A stretch of DNA of 52,282 nt, taken from contig JAPCYN010000024.1 of the NCBI GenBank assembly GCA_025941565.1, forward strand, positions 1 through 52,282, in the 5' to 3' direction. The stretch's first letter is position 1; every line of letters starts with the position of its first letter. The DNA comes from Legionella sp. 515359. Its GTDB lineage: Bacteria; Pseudomonadota; Gammaproteobacteria; Legionellales; Legionellaceae. Of this stretch, positions 26,031-33,451 are shown in pieces. The translations under genes were made by a program, and so were the position numbers. Under the pieces are notes generated by a model, which saw only the letters and a list, made by a program, of their open reading frames with translations, ran no database searches and had not been told where the DNA came from.

Positions 26031-26450
26031 TTAATGCCGTAATGTTAATACATCACATGGAGCATGATTGACTGTAGCATGTGCTGTACTGCCTAGAAAT
26101 GAATGTAAACCAATAGACGAATGACTACCAATAATAATAAGTTGGCAATCCAGCTCTTTAACCTTATTAAAAATATGTTCTTTAACTGAGCCCACTTCGA
26201 CAAATTGTTGCTCTCGAGGAATATTAAAATTTTCCCCCATTAAGGCTAAAACGGTCTGTGCATCATCTTTGACTGGATTGGCTAATTCGGCAAAACCAAG
26301 TCCTTGTGCTAATTGGAAACTGGCAGGAAGTTCAATGACATGCAACAGATATAATTTGGCATCAAATTGTTTTGCGACAGCGATTGCTTTTTCTGTGAGA
26401 TGATTATGTTCCTTGAGCAAATCCGTAGCAAATAAAATATTCTTATACAT
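26031..26450 (-). CDS. Universal stress protein (UspA family)
   Basis: The 139-residue single-domain Usp begins MYKNILFATDLLKEHNHL and ends with the nucleotide-loop region IIGSHSSIGLHSFLGSTAHATVNHAPCDVLTLR. The ATP-binding pattern G-x2-G-x9-G-S/T is only partly kept: the second glycine is Ser (GSHS), so ATP binding may be weak. A TGAGG ribosome site precedes the ATG. It is the probable first gene of the minus-strand nucleotide operon, 40 bases before the beta-CASP gene. Usp proteins respond to stationary phase and low energy, so this position ties the operon to a stress state. About 215 bases without a gene lie upstream and should hold the promoter. Confidence 0.9.
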   Translation of the reverse strand: MYKNILFATDLLKEHNHLTEKAIAVAKQFDAKLYLLHVIELPASFQLAQGLGFAELANPVKDDAQTVLALMGENFNIPREQQFVEVGSVKEHIFNKVKELDCQLIIIGSHSSIGLHSFLGSTAHATVNHAPCDVLTLRH

Positions 26451-26666
26451 AGTAGCCTCACAATTGAATTTATTATTGTAAATAATAGTAGATTCCTTAA
26501 TATAAGTACCTATTTTACATCACAAAATATGAAATAATTTGGTATGAATATGGATGAATGGCATTTTGTTGCGCATTTTTTCAGATAAAGTTCATGATGT
26601 ATGTTGGGTGATCATAAATCAACCATGCATGCACAATTCAACTGAGTGATTGAGAAGTCTAATAGA

Positions 26667-27104
26667 TTATGTCAGTGGTTCGGTTTTTAGTTTTAATTTG
26701 TAATTAGGATTTATTTCCATTAGAGGAATCAAGACAAACTCTCTAGATTGTATCTGTGGATGGGGAATTACTAGTTTTTTAGATTGGATAATTTGATCTT
26801 CGTAAAACAGGATATCAATATCAATAACTCTGGGCCCCCAATGTTTCTTTCGAACACGCCCTTGTTTCTTTTCAATTTGTTGGCATAAATTAAGTAAGTG
26901 CAAGGGAGATAAAAGAGTGTGGAGTTCAATTACAGCATTACAAAAGTCTTGTTGGCCTTGAAGTCCCCAAGCCTTATTCCAATAAAAGGATGACACTTTA
27001 GTGACGACTGTAGAATGCAAACCTTTTATTGATTTAATTGCTTTTCGAAGTTGGCGCTCCGGGACTTGCTGATTTGACCCCAAACCTAAATAACAAACAT
27101 TCAC
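26667..27104 (-). CDS. folK: HPPK, 6-hydroxymethyl-7,8-dihydropterin pyrophosphokinase
   Basis: FolK transfers pyrophosphate from ATP to the pterin in folate synthesis. Signatures are GLGSNQQVPERQLRKAI at the N-terminus, SSFYWNKAWGLQGQQDFCNAVIEL, and the metal-binding RVIDIDILFYED, followed by VIPHPQIQSREFVLIPL. The length is 145, a little short of E. coli (159) but complete. Its ATG overlaps the pcnB stop by 4 bases, the common gammaproteobacterial pcnB-folK pairing. Confidence 0.95.
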   Translation of the reverse strand: MNVCYLGLGSNQQVPERQLRKAIKSIKGLHSTVVTKVSSFYWNKAWGLQGQQDFCNAVIELHTLLSPLHLLNLCQQIEKKQGRVRKKHWGPRVIDIDILFYEDQIIQSKKLVIPHPQIQSREFVLIPLMEINPNYKLKLKTEPLT

Positions 27105-28399
27105 TGTGAATCGCTAACCTTATTACTTTTGGGCTTGCGACGGCGTTTACGCTTAGGTGCATCAGGTGTGAGTTGAGCAACCATTATGGATTGTTCTGCT
27201 TCGCCTGCATCCTGAAAAGCGGTCCACCATTGTGCCAACTCCATGGATTCATCACCAGCAAGGGCGCGTAATGCCATGAAATCATAAGCAGCTCTAAAAC
27301 GCGGATGTTGTAAAAGGTTAAAAGCTCTTCCTCCAAGTCTTTTTGCAAAGCGATATTGCAATAACCAGATCTCGCGAATAATTTGTGTGTAGCGCTTTGG
27401 AATCGAAATAGTTTTATTTTGTTCTGCAATGACAAGTGACATCGCTTTTTCTATAGAAGGTAATGGATCTATTCCTGCTTTTTGTAGTTCCTTCGCACAC
27501 TCAATCATAGGAAACCATAAAAGAACTGCAAATAAAAATGCGGGAGTCACGGGTTTATCTTCATGAATACGAGTATCTGTATTCTCAAGAGCAATAGCTA
27601 ATAACGCATTCAGTGGATAAGTACTGTTTAATAGGGCATTTGTTTGAGGACATAAGTGCTGGAACAAGCCATATTTAATGAGTAAATTTTGGACTGCTAC
27701 CGCATTTCCACATTGATACAGTTTCGTCATTTCATCAAATATGCGTGAATTGGAAACATGAGTAATGAGATGGCTGATTTCAGGAAAAGGCGCTTCAGTC
27801 TCTCGCGCAAGCTTGAAATTTAATTTAGCGCTGAATCGAATTGCACGCAACATGCGTACGGGGTCTTCCTGGTAGCGTTTTACAGGATCACCAATCATAC
27901 GAATGAGCTTTTCTTCAACGTCGCGTACGCCCCCGGTAAAATCAATAATCGAGGAGTCATTAATATTGTAATAGAGTGAGTTAATGGTGAAATCACGTCT
28001 CCAGGCATCTTCATCAAGAGACCCATACGCATTATCACGAACTAACATACCCCGTTCATTTGTTTGTTGACTCTCATCAGCAGCCGCATGACTTCGGAAG
28101 GTAGCAACTTCAATAATTTCACGGTGGAAGAGTATGTGAACAAGTTTGAATCGACGTCCAATAATTCGTCCATTCCTAAATAAATTCTTAACTTGATTGG
28201 GTGTTGCATCAGTTGCAACATCGAAGTCTTTAGGGGCTTTATGCAGCAATAAATCCCTGACGCTGCCTCCAACAATATATGCTTGAAAGCCAGCACCTAT
28301 TAAGCGGTTAAGCACTTTGAGCGCATTGCTACTAATGTCCGCTTTAGATATGGAATGTTTATTCCTAGGAATTATATAAGCCGAAGCAACAGGCTGCAC
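27101..28399 (-). CDS. pcnB: Poly(A) polymerase I
   Basis: PcnB adds 3' poly(A) tails that promote RNA decay. The nucleotidyltransferase core has YIVGGSVRDLLLHKAPKDFD (about 41-60), with the catalytic DFD motif, then the RNGRIIGRRFKLVHILF segment and RRDFTINSLYYNI. The tRNA-nucleotidyltransferase/PAP head domain follows (DPVRMLRAIRFSAKLNF). The tail is strongly basic (KRKRRRKPKSNK), as in other PcnB proteins. A CCA-adding enzyme is the alternative, but the basic tail and folK neighbour favour PcnB. It starts with ATG at 28399. Confidence 0.93.
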   Translation of the reverse strand: MQPVASAYIIPRNKHSISKADISSNALKVLNRLIGAGFQAYIVGGSVRDLLLHKAPKDFDVATDATPNQVKNLFRNGRIIGRRFKLVHILFHREIIEVATFRSHAAADESQQTNERGMLVRDNAYGSLDEDAWRRDFTINSLYYNINDSSIIDFTGGVRDVEEKLIRMIGDPVKRYQEDPVRMLRAIRFSAKLNFKLARETEAPFPEISHLITHVSNSRIFDEMTKLYQCGNAVAVQNLLIKYGLFQHLCPQTNALLNSTYPLNALLAIALENTDTRIHEDKPVTPAFLFAVLLWFPMIECAKELQKAGIDPLPSIEKAMSLVIAEQNKTISIPKRYTQIIREIWLLQYRFAKRLGGRAFNLLQHPRFRAAYDFMALRALAGDESMELAQWWTAFQDAGEAEQSIMVAQLTPDAPKRKRRRKPKSNKVSDSQ

Positions 28400-28633
28400 A
28401 TGCGCTCTGTTTCTCTTTAACAGCTTTTTGATAAATTTGATGATCTCTGTATCTCACAAGATTAATGAAACACAGACATTATATCGAAGCAAAAGAATAA
28501 AGTGAATCATTTCGCTTTATAAACATCATCTTTCGTTAAAATTTTATGTTATAGATTTTGCAAAAAAATAGAGGTAAATATTCATGTAAGAGTATATTAT
28601 ATATTTTTTCAATTTCTGACATCTGAGGATTTG

Positions 28634-29365
28634 ATGGATTTTATTGATGTTTCAGTAGGCTTAATTGTCTTAATTATATTAGAAATTGTTTTAGGAATTG
28701 ACAACCTGGTTATTTTATCCATTTTGTCTGAAAAACTACCTCCGAAACAAAGAAAAAAAGCAAGACGTTGGGGGCTTACGCTTTCATGGGTTATGCGTCT
28801 GATTTTATTAGGGTTAGCCGTTGATCTCATCAAATTAACCAGACCGTTACTTACTGTGGCTCAGATGTCGTTTTCAGCTCGTGATTTTTTTCTCATAGGT
28901 GGTGGTGCTTTTTTAATTTGGAAAGCAACAGAGGAAATTCATCAGGATGTGATGGAAGAGCTTGAAGTATCGGATGAAAAAAATACAGGCGTATTTAAAG
29001 CGACATTCAGAAGTGTTATTTTGCAAATTGCATTAATGGATATTATATTCTCTTTAGATAGCGTCTTGACTGCAGTGGGATTAACTTCGCACTTTTGGGT
29101 AATGGCTGTCGCAATCACCTGTGCTATTCTCATCATGATTTTTGCCAGTGAAGTAGTCAGCGCATTTATTAAAGAACATCCTACAATCAAAATGCTTGCA
29201 CTTAGTTACCTAATTCTAATTGGCATGGTACTGGTTGCCGATGGATTTGCCTTTCATATTCCTCGTGGATATATTTATTTTGCCATGGGATTTTCGTTGG
29301 GAGTAGAGGCATTGAATTTGGTGAAACATTCTCGAAAAAAACGAAAGCATCGTTCAGGAAATTAA
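28634..29365 (+). CDS. TerC family integral membrane protein
   Basis: The 243-residue protein (start ATG 28634, TGAGGA upstream; TTG 28631 just before it is less likely) has about seven hydrophobic segments. Family marks are EIVLGIDNLVILSIL near residue 20 and IALMDIIFSLDSVLTAVGL near 135, whose acidic residues within membrane helices are the TerC signature. TerC proteins are linked to tellurite resistance and, in better-studied cases, to Mn2+ export or metal supply to secreted enzymes. It stands 3 bases before hemJ, so the two form an operon. The YkoY/YgjT subgroup seems the closest type. Confidence 0.9.
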   Translation: MDFIDVSVGLIVLIILEIVLGIDNLVILSILSEKLPPKQRKKARRWGLTLSWVMRLILLGLAVDLIKLTRPLLTVAQMSFSARDFFLIGGGAFLIWKATEEIHQDVMEELEVSDEKNTGVFKATFRSVILQIALMDIIFSLDSVLTAVGLTSHFWVMAVAITCAILIMIFASEVVSAFIKEHPTIKMLALSYLILIGMVLVADGFAFHIPRGYIYFAMGFSLGVEALNLVKHSRKKRKHRSGN

Positions 29366-29367
29366 TT

Positions 29368-29787
29368 ATGTTGTTTATTAAAGCGTTTCATATAATTGCA
29401 ATGGTTGCCTGGTTTGCTGGTTTGTTTTATTTGCCCAGATTATTTGTTTACCATACCGATGCCCATGATGAGACAAGTATTGTCCGTTTTAAAATAATGG
29501 AAAGAAGACTTTATTACGGGATTACTTGGCCTGCTGCAATACTGACAACTTTATTGGGAATATGGCTTCTTAGTTATAATCCAGAGTATTACCTAAAGGC
29601 CGGCTGGATGCATGCTAAATTAACTCTAGTAGTTATTTTATGGATTTATCACGTGTTATGTGGTCATTACTTAAAGGCATTTGCACAGGATAAGAACCAA
29701 AAAAGTTCTCGCTTTTTCCGTGTTTATAATGAAATGCCGACTTTATTGTTGATAGGGATTGTGATCTTGGCTGTGGTGAAACCTTAA
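29368..29787 (+). CDS. hemJ: Protoporphyrinogen IX oxidase, HemJ type
   Basis: HemJ oxidises protoporphyrinogen IX to protoporphyrin IX and replaces HemG or HemY in many bacteria. The 139-residue protein has four membrane helices. The N-terminus FIKAFHIIAMVAWFAGLFYL and PRLFVYH match the family, with a conserved His in the first helix and in VYH. KLTLVVILWIYHVLCGHYL and the terminal NEMPTLLLIGIVILAVVKP are also typical. It follows terC by 3 bases. The heme gene hemL lies 600 bases downstream on the same strand beyond the palindromic element. Confidence 0.92.
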   Translation: MLFIKAFHIIAMVAWFAGLFYLPRLFVYHTDAHDETSIVRFKIMERRLYYGITWPAAILTTLLGIWLLSYNPEYYLKAGWMHAKLTLVVILWIYHVLCGHYLKAFAQDKNQKSSRFFRVYNEMPTLLLIGIVILAVVKP

Positions 29788-29796
29788 GACTCGCAA

Positions 29797-30060
29797 CCTG
29801 GCTGCAACGTAGCGCTGAGGAATCCGGACATTTATTTAATCACTTTATAGGTTTTTTTAACTCACCCTGAGCGAAATGGTGTCATCCCCGCGTAGGCGGG
29901 GATCCATTAAGCAAGCAAAGTGAGGTGCTACTTTGAGGCATGGATTCCCGCCTATGCAGGAATGACACAAATTTTGCTCCTATGGGTTTCTTATTAACCA
30001 GGTGAGCAATTAAATGCCAGGATTCCTCAGAACGTAGCGAATCCAGGGGTACCAAATAAA
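29797..30060. repeat. Nested palindromic intergenic element, MITE-like
   Basis: Inner arms: TGTCATCCCCGCGTAGGCGG begins 29880 and continues to 29907, matching in inverted form ATGGATTCCCGCCTATGCAGG from 29940 to 29967 (CCATGCCT-like ends). Outer arms: GCTGAGGAATCCGG at about 29813-29826 and CCAGGATTCCTCAG at about 30017-30030. Copies of AACGTAGCG flank both sides. Two or more nested inverted repeats in 260 noncoding bases point to a mobile or amplified repeat. The TCATCCCCGC...GGCGGGGATCCA type of palindrome is widespread in proteobacteria. It sits between hemJ and the rubredoxin gene; no gene is seen inside. Confidence 0.7.
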
Positions 30061-30106
30061 AAATGAAACCTCTAAATCAGGGGCCGTTACGTTGCGCCTG
30101 ATTGAC

Positions 30107-30283
30107 TTATTCTATTTCCACCATATCAAAATCTTCTTTTCCGGCGCCACAATCTGGGCAGAACCAATTTTCTGGCACATCTTCCCAACGTGTACCTGGT
30201 TCAATTCCATCTTCAGGCCATCCCTCGGCTTCATCATAAATAAAACCACAGATGACACAAATATATTTTTTATACTCTTGCAT
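30107..30283 (-). CDS. Rubredoxin
   Basis: Rubredoxin is a small one-iron electron carrier. The two iron-binding pairs are [15 protein letters not shown] and [14 protein letters not shown], i.e. CxxCG and CPxCG. The classical core [15 protein letters not shown] between them is intact. The start could be ATG 30283 ([10 protein letters not shown], 58 residues) or ATG 30295; the first gives the usual length. It is divergent from hemL, with 124 bases between the starts, and stands alone. Partners such as an alkane hydroxylase or rubredoxin reductase are not nearby. Confidence 0.94.
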   Translation of the reverse strand: MQEYKKYICVICGFIYDEAEGWPEDGIEPGTRWEDVPENWFCPDCGAGKEDFDMVEIE

Positions 30284-30351
30284 AATAATACTCATTCAAA
30301 AGGGCGTAATTTAGCTATTGTGGACGTTAATGTAAAGATAAACCATTTTTT

Positions 30352-30380
30352 TTGCCAATTTTTAAGAATGTCTGTAATAT
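30352..30380 (+). promoter_or_regulatory. Sigma-70 promoter for hemL
   Basis: TTGCCA (30352-30357) and TAATAT (30375-30380) are separated by 17 bases, close to consensus. The ATG of hemL is 28 bases beyond the -10 box, with GGAG at 30397-30400 as ribosome site. Confidence 0.65.
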
Positions 30381-30407
30381 TATACAGCAAAATTATGGAG
30401 ATTTTTT

Positions 30408-31694
30408 ATGACTCGTTCAACAGATTTATTTCATCAAGCTCAAGCGCTTATTCCTGGTGGCGTCAATTCACCAGTGCGAGCATTTAAAGGTGTCGGTGGC
30501 GAGCCTATCTTTTTTAAACAAGGTAAAGGTGCTTATCTTGTTGATGTAGATAATAACGAGTACATTGACTATGTTGGGTCTTGGGGGCCATTAATCCTTG
30601 GACATTGTCATCCAGCGGTGATTGAAGCGGTCAGTAAAGTGCTTCATAGCGGCATGAGTTTTGGAGCACCTACCGAGCTTGAAGTGCAATTGGCTGAAAA
30701 AATTATCTCGTTAATCCCTTCGATTGAAAAAGTACGGATGGTAAATTCAGGTACTGAAGCAACAATGACGGCTATTAGGTTAGCTCGTGGAGTAACCAAG
30801 AAAAATAAATTTATTAAATTTAATGGTTGTTATCATGGTCACAGTGACAGTTTGTTGGTTAAAGCCGGCTCAGGTCTCCTTACATTAGGTATTCCTTCAA
30901 CTCCAGGAATTCCACAAAGTGTTACCGAGCATACTTTAACTGCAAATTTTAATGATCTGGAACAAACGGCACAATTATTTGAAAAATTTCCTGATGATAT
31001 TGCTGCCGTAATATTAGAGCCCGTAGCTGGAAACATGGGATTTGTTTTACCTGAGCCTGAGTTTTTAAAAGGACTGCGTCAATTATGTGATCAATACGAA
31101 GCCTTATTGATTTTTGATGAAGTAATGACTGGTTTTAGAGTAGGGTTAACAGGAGCCCAGGGAGTATTTGGCATTACTCCTGATATTACTACGCTTGGTA
31201 AAGTTATTGGTGGTGGAATGCCTGTAGGTGCTTTAGGTGGAAAAGCAGAAATTATGTCCTTCTTAGCACCTGAGGGGCCTGTTTATCAAGCAGGCACACT
31301 TTCGGGCAACCCATTAGCAATGGCTGCAGGTCTTGCCACTTTATCTGAAATTGAAAAGCCAGGATTTTTTGCTCAGTTAAGTAAGACAACCCAAACGTTA
31401 ACTCAAGCCTTGGCTTCTGTTGCTGAAACAGTGGATATTCCATTTTTTACTGCTTCACTAGGGGGCATGTTTGGGTTTTGCTTCTCAGGAAAAAAATACA
31501 TCACTGATTATGCGGACATTGCTGCATCTGATGAGGTTTTATTTAAAAAGTTTTATCATGGAATGTTAGATAAAGGGGTTTATTTTGCGCCTTCTATGTA
31601 TGAGGCTGGATTTGTTTCTGGCGCACATGGAGAAAACGAAATTGTTAAAACACAAATGGCTGCTGAGGAAGTTCTTAGGCAATTAAAAAAATAA
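30408..31694 (+). CDS. hemL: Glutamate-1-semialdehyde 2,1-aminomutase
   Basis: HemL converts glutamate 1-semialdehyde to 5-aminolevulinate, the C5 route to heme. It is a fold-type I PLP enzyme: the N-terminus [18 protein letters not shown], the substrate site [15 protein letters not shown], cofactor-site residues GCYHGHSDS, and FDEVMTGFR are intact. The Schiff-base lysine lies in [19 protein letters not shown]. The 428-residue length matches E. coli HemL (426). It has its own promoter and stands close to hemJ, so two heme steps are encoded within 2.4 kb. Confidence 0.97.
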   Translation: MTRSTDLFHQAQALIPGGVNSPVRAFKGVGGEPIFFKQGKGAYLVDVDNNEYIDYVGSWGPLILGHCHPAVIEAVSKVLHSGMSFGAPTELEVQLAEKIISLIPSIEKVRMVNSGTEATMTAIRLARGVTKKNKFIKFNGCYHGHSDSLLVKAGSGLLTLGIPSTPGIPQSVTEHTLTANFNDLEQTAQLFEKFPDDIAAVILEPVAGNMGFVLPEPEFLKGLRQLCDQYEALLIFDEVMTGFRVGLTGAQGVFGITPDITTLGKVIGGGMPVGALGGKAEIMSFLAPEGPVYQAGTLSGNPLAMAAGLATLSEIEKPGFFAQLSKTTQTLTQALASVAETVDIPFFTASLGGMFGFCFSGKKYITDYADIAASDEVLFKKFYHGMLDKGVYFAPSMYEAGFVSGAHGENEIVKTQMAAEEVLRQLKK

Positions 31695-31744
31695 AAAGGG
31701 GCGGTCACTGAATCAGTTGTAGAGACTGATGCAGTACGGTGGAA

Positions 31745-31802
31745 CCTGGGTGCTGAATATAACGGAACTTTCTATTCCGGGGCATGTTGCACCGCACCCA
31801 GG
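31745..31802 (+). repeat. Palindrome after hemL, CCTGGGTGC/GCACCCAGG
   Basis: CCTGGGTGC at 31745-31753 and GCACCCAGG at 31794-31802 pair perfectly over 9 bp. The loop contains a second small inverted pair (GGAACTTTCTATTCC). It lies 50 bases after the hemL stop and may end that transcript. Confidence 0.6.
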
Positions 31803-31924
31803 CTATGATCCAGGTGATAACTATGGAACATAAAAAGAGAGTAAATAAATTTTTAAAATACCTAGACAGTAATTTTTCCACATGTCATATTCAGATAAGA
31901 TCTTGATTAACAAGGAAGGTCATA

Positions 31925-33451
31925 ATGTCGGTAATGACAAACAAAAGGGAATTTATCAAATCAATGCCGCTAGGAATCATACCTCTTTTTTTTATTCAGA
32001 TTGTTTCAACCTTAAGTTATAGTGTTCTTTACTCCACGCTTGTTTTATACATGGAAGGGAAGTTAGGGCTCCAAATTAGCGAAGCCAACAGCATCATGGG
32101 GGTTTTTATTGCATTTAATTATGCCTTGCATTTGCTTGGTGGATTCTGGGGAGGGCGTTTGCTCTCGAACCGCGCGCTGTTTTGTGCGGGCATGGTGGCA
32201 CAAATCATAGGTTGCATCTTATTATCATTGGGTAATATTACATTCCTTTATTATGGTTTGGCTGCTTTTTTAACGGGTTCTGGCTTGAATGTAACGTGTT
32301 TGAATTGCATGTTAACCCAACGTTTCTCGCCTGAGGATACGCGCCGAGAAACAGCATTCCTTATGAATTATGCGGGGATGAATATCGGGTTTTTTGTTGG
32401 CTTTAGTTTGAGTGGACTATTTCAGTTGACTCAGAACTATGAACGACTTTTTCTGCTGAGTAGTTTAGGTAATTTGATTGCCTTAATCATTTGTTTGTAT
32501 TTTTGGCAACAACTATCAGATAAAGAAACGATTTTTTCTAGAAAAGATAAACTTTCTCAGAAAAGAGCTGTTCTTTTAGGTTGCCTCCTGATTATAGTGC
32601 TTCCTTTCTTTTTGAGCCAAATGCTTCAATATGCTGACTGGGCTAAAAAATTGGTGTTGGTTACCGGTGTGGTAATGCTGGGAGTGATTTTATATCTTGC
32701 CAGACAACAATCAACAAAAGAAGCCAGAGATAAAATGGTCGCTTTCGCCGCGCTTATGATTGTAGGAACAATCTTCTGGATGCTCTATCAAATAGCTCCC
32801 ATGGGGCTTACCGTTTTTATAGACCATAATGTACAGCGCGAATATGCAAGCTGGGTCATTCCGCCTCAATGGTTCCAAAATATTAATACACTTGCCATCG
32901 TTATTGGTGGTCCATTAATGGGGATATTGCTGCATCGAATGCGTAGAAATGGGGTGCAAATTAATATTCCAACCCAGTTTGCATTAGCATTACTATTTAT
33001 TGGTATTGCTTTTGTAATATTGCCTATTGGTATTGCTTATGCTAACTATGACGGGTTAGTCAATCCCAGTTGGATTATATTTAGTTATATTTTGCAGAGT
33101 ATTGGTGAACTTTTAATATCTCCAATCGGTTATGCTATGATAGGATATTTGGCTCCTTCATCATTGCAGGGTGTGATGATGGGGATGTGCATGTTAAATT
33201 CGGGTGTTGGTGCGGCCTTGTCCAGTTACAGTTCAAATTTAATGATTGAAGGGCGGGATAGTGTTTCACCTTTAGTAACGAATAGTGGTTACAGCCATGT
33301 TTTTTTAATGTTAGGTCTATTTGCAATGGGTTCTTCAATTGTACTTTTTATCCTGATTCCCAAGTTGCGGGAGTTAATTCAGGAAAAAAAGTCAACTGAA
33401 TTACACGAAGCCAAAGTGATAGCTACGAATCGGGTAGTTGTATGTGAGTAA
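31925..33451 (+). CDS. POT-family proton-dependent oligopeptide transporter
   Basis: The 508-residue protein belongs to the PTR2/POT group of the major facilitator superfamily, which imports di- and tripeptides with protons. About 14 membrane helices are seen. Near the N-terminus, IPLFFIQIVSTLSYSVLYST stands where POTs have the ExxERFxYY motif, but this member keeps only part of it. The following helices carry GGFWGGRLLSNR and LTGSGLNVTCLNCML. A late YILQSIGELLISPIGYAMIGYLAP matches the second POT signature. AAGGAAGG lies 5 bases upstream of the ATG. The stop overlaps mnmC by 8 bases. Legionella relies on amino acids, so peptide import fits its metabolism. Confidence 0.86.
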   Translation: MSVMTNKREFIKSMPLGIIPLFFIQIVSTLSYSVLYSTLVLYMEGKLGLQISEANSIMGVFIAFNYALHLLGGFWGGRLLSNRALFCAGMVAQIIGCILLSLGNITFLYYGLAAFLTGSGLNVTCLNCMLTQRFSPEDTRRETAFLMNYAGMNIGFFVGFSLSGLFQLTQNYERLFLLSSLGNLIALIICLYFWQQLSDKETIFSRKDKLSQKRAVLLGCLLIIVLPFFLSQMLQYADWAKKLVLVTGVVMLGVILYLARQQSTKEARDKMVAFAALMIVGTIFWMLYQIAPMGLTVFIDHNVQREYASWVIPPQWFQNINTLAIVIGGPLMGILLHRMRRNGVQINIPTQFALALLFIGIAFVILPIGIAYANYDGLVNPSWIIFSYILQSIGELLISPIGYAMIGYLAPSSLQGVMMGMCMLNSGVGAALSSYSSNLMIEGRDSVSPLVTNSGYSHVFLMLGLFAMGSSIVLFILIPKLRELIQEKKSTELHEAKVIATNRVVVCE

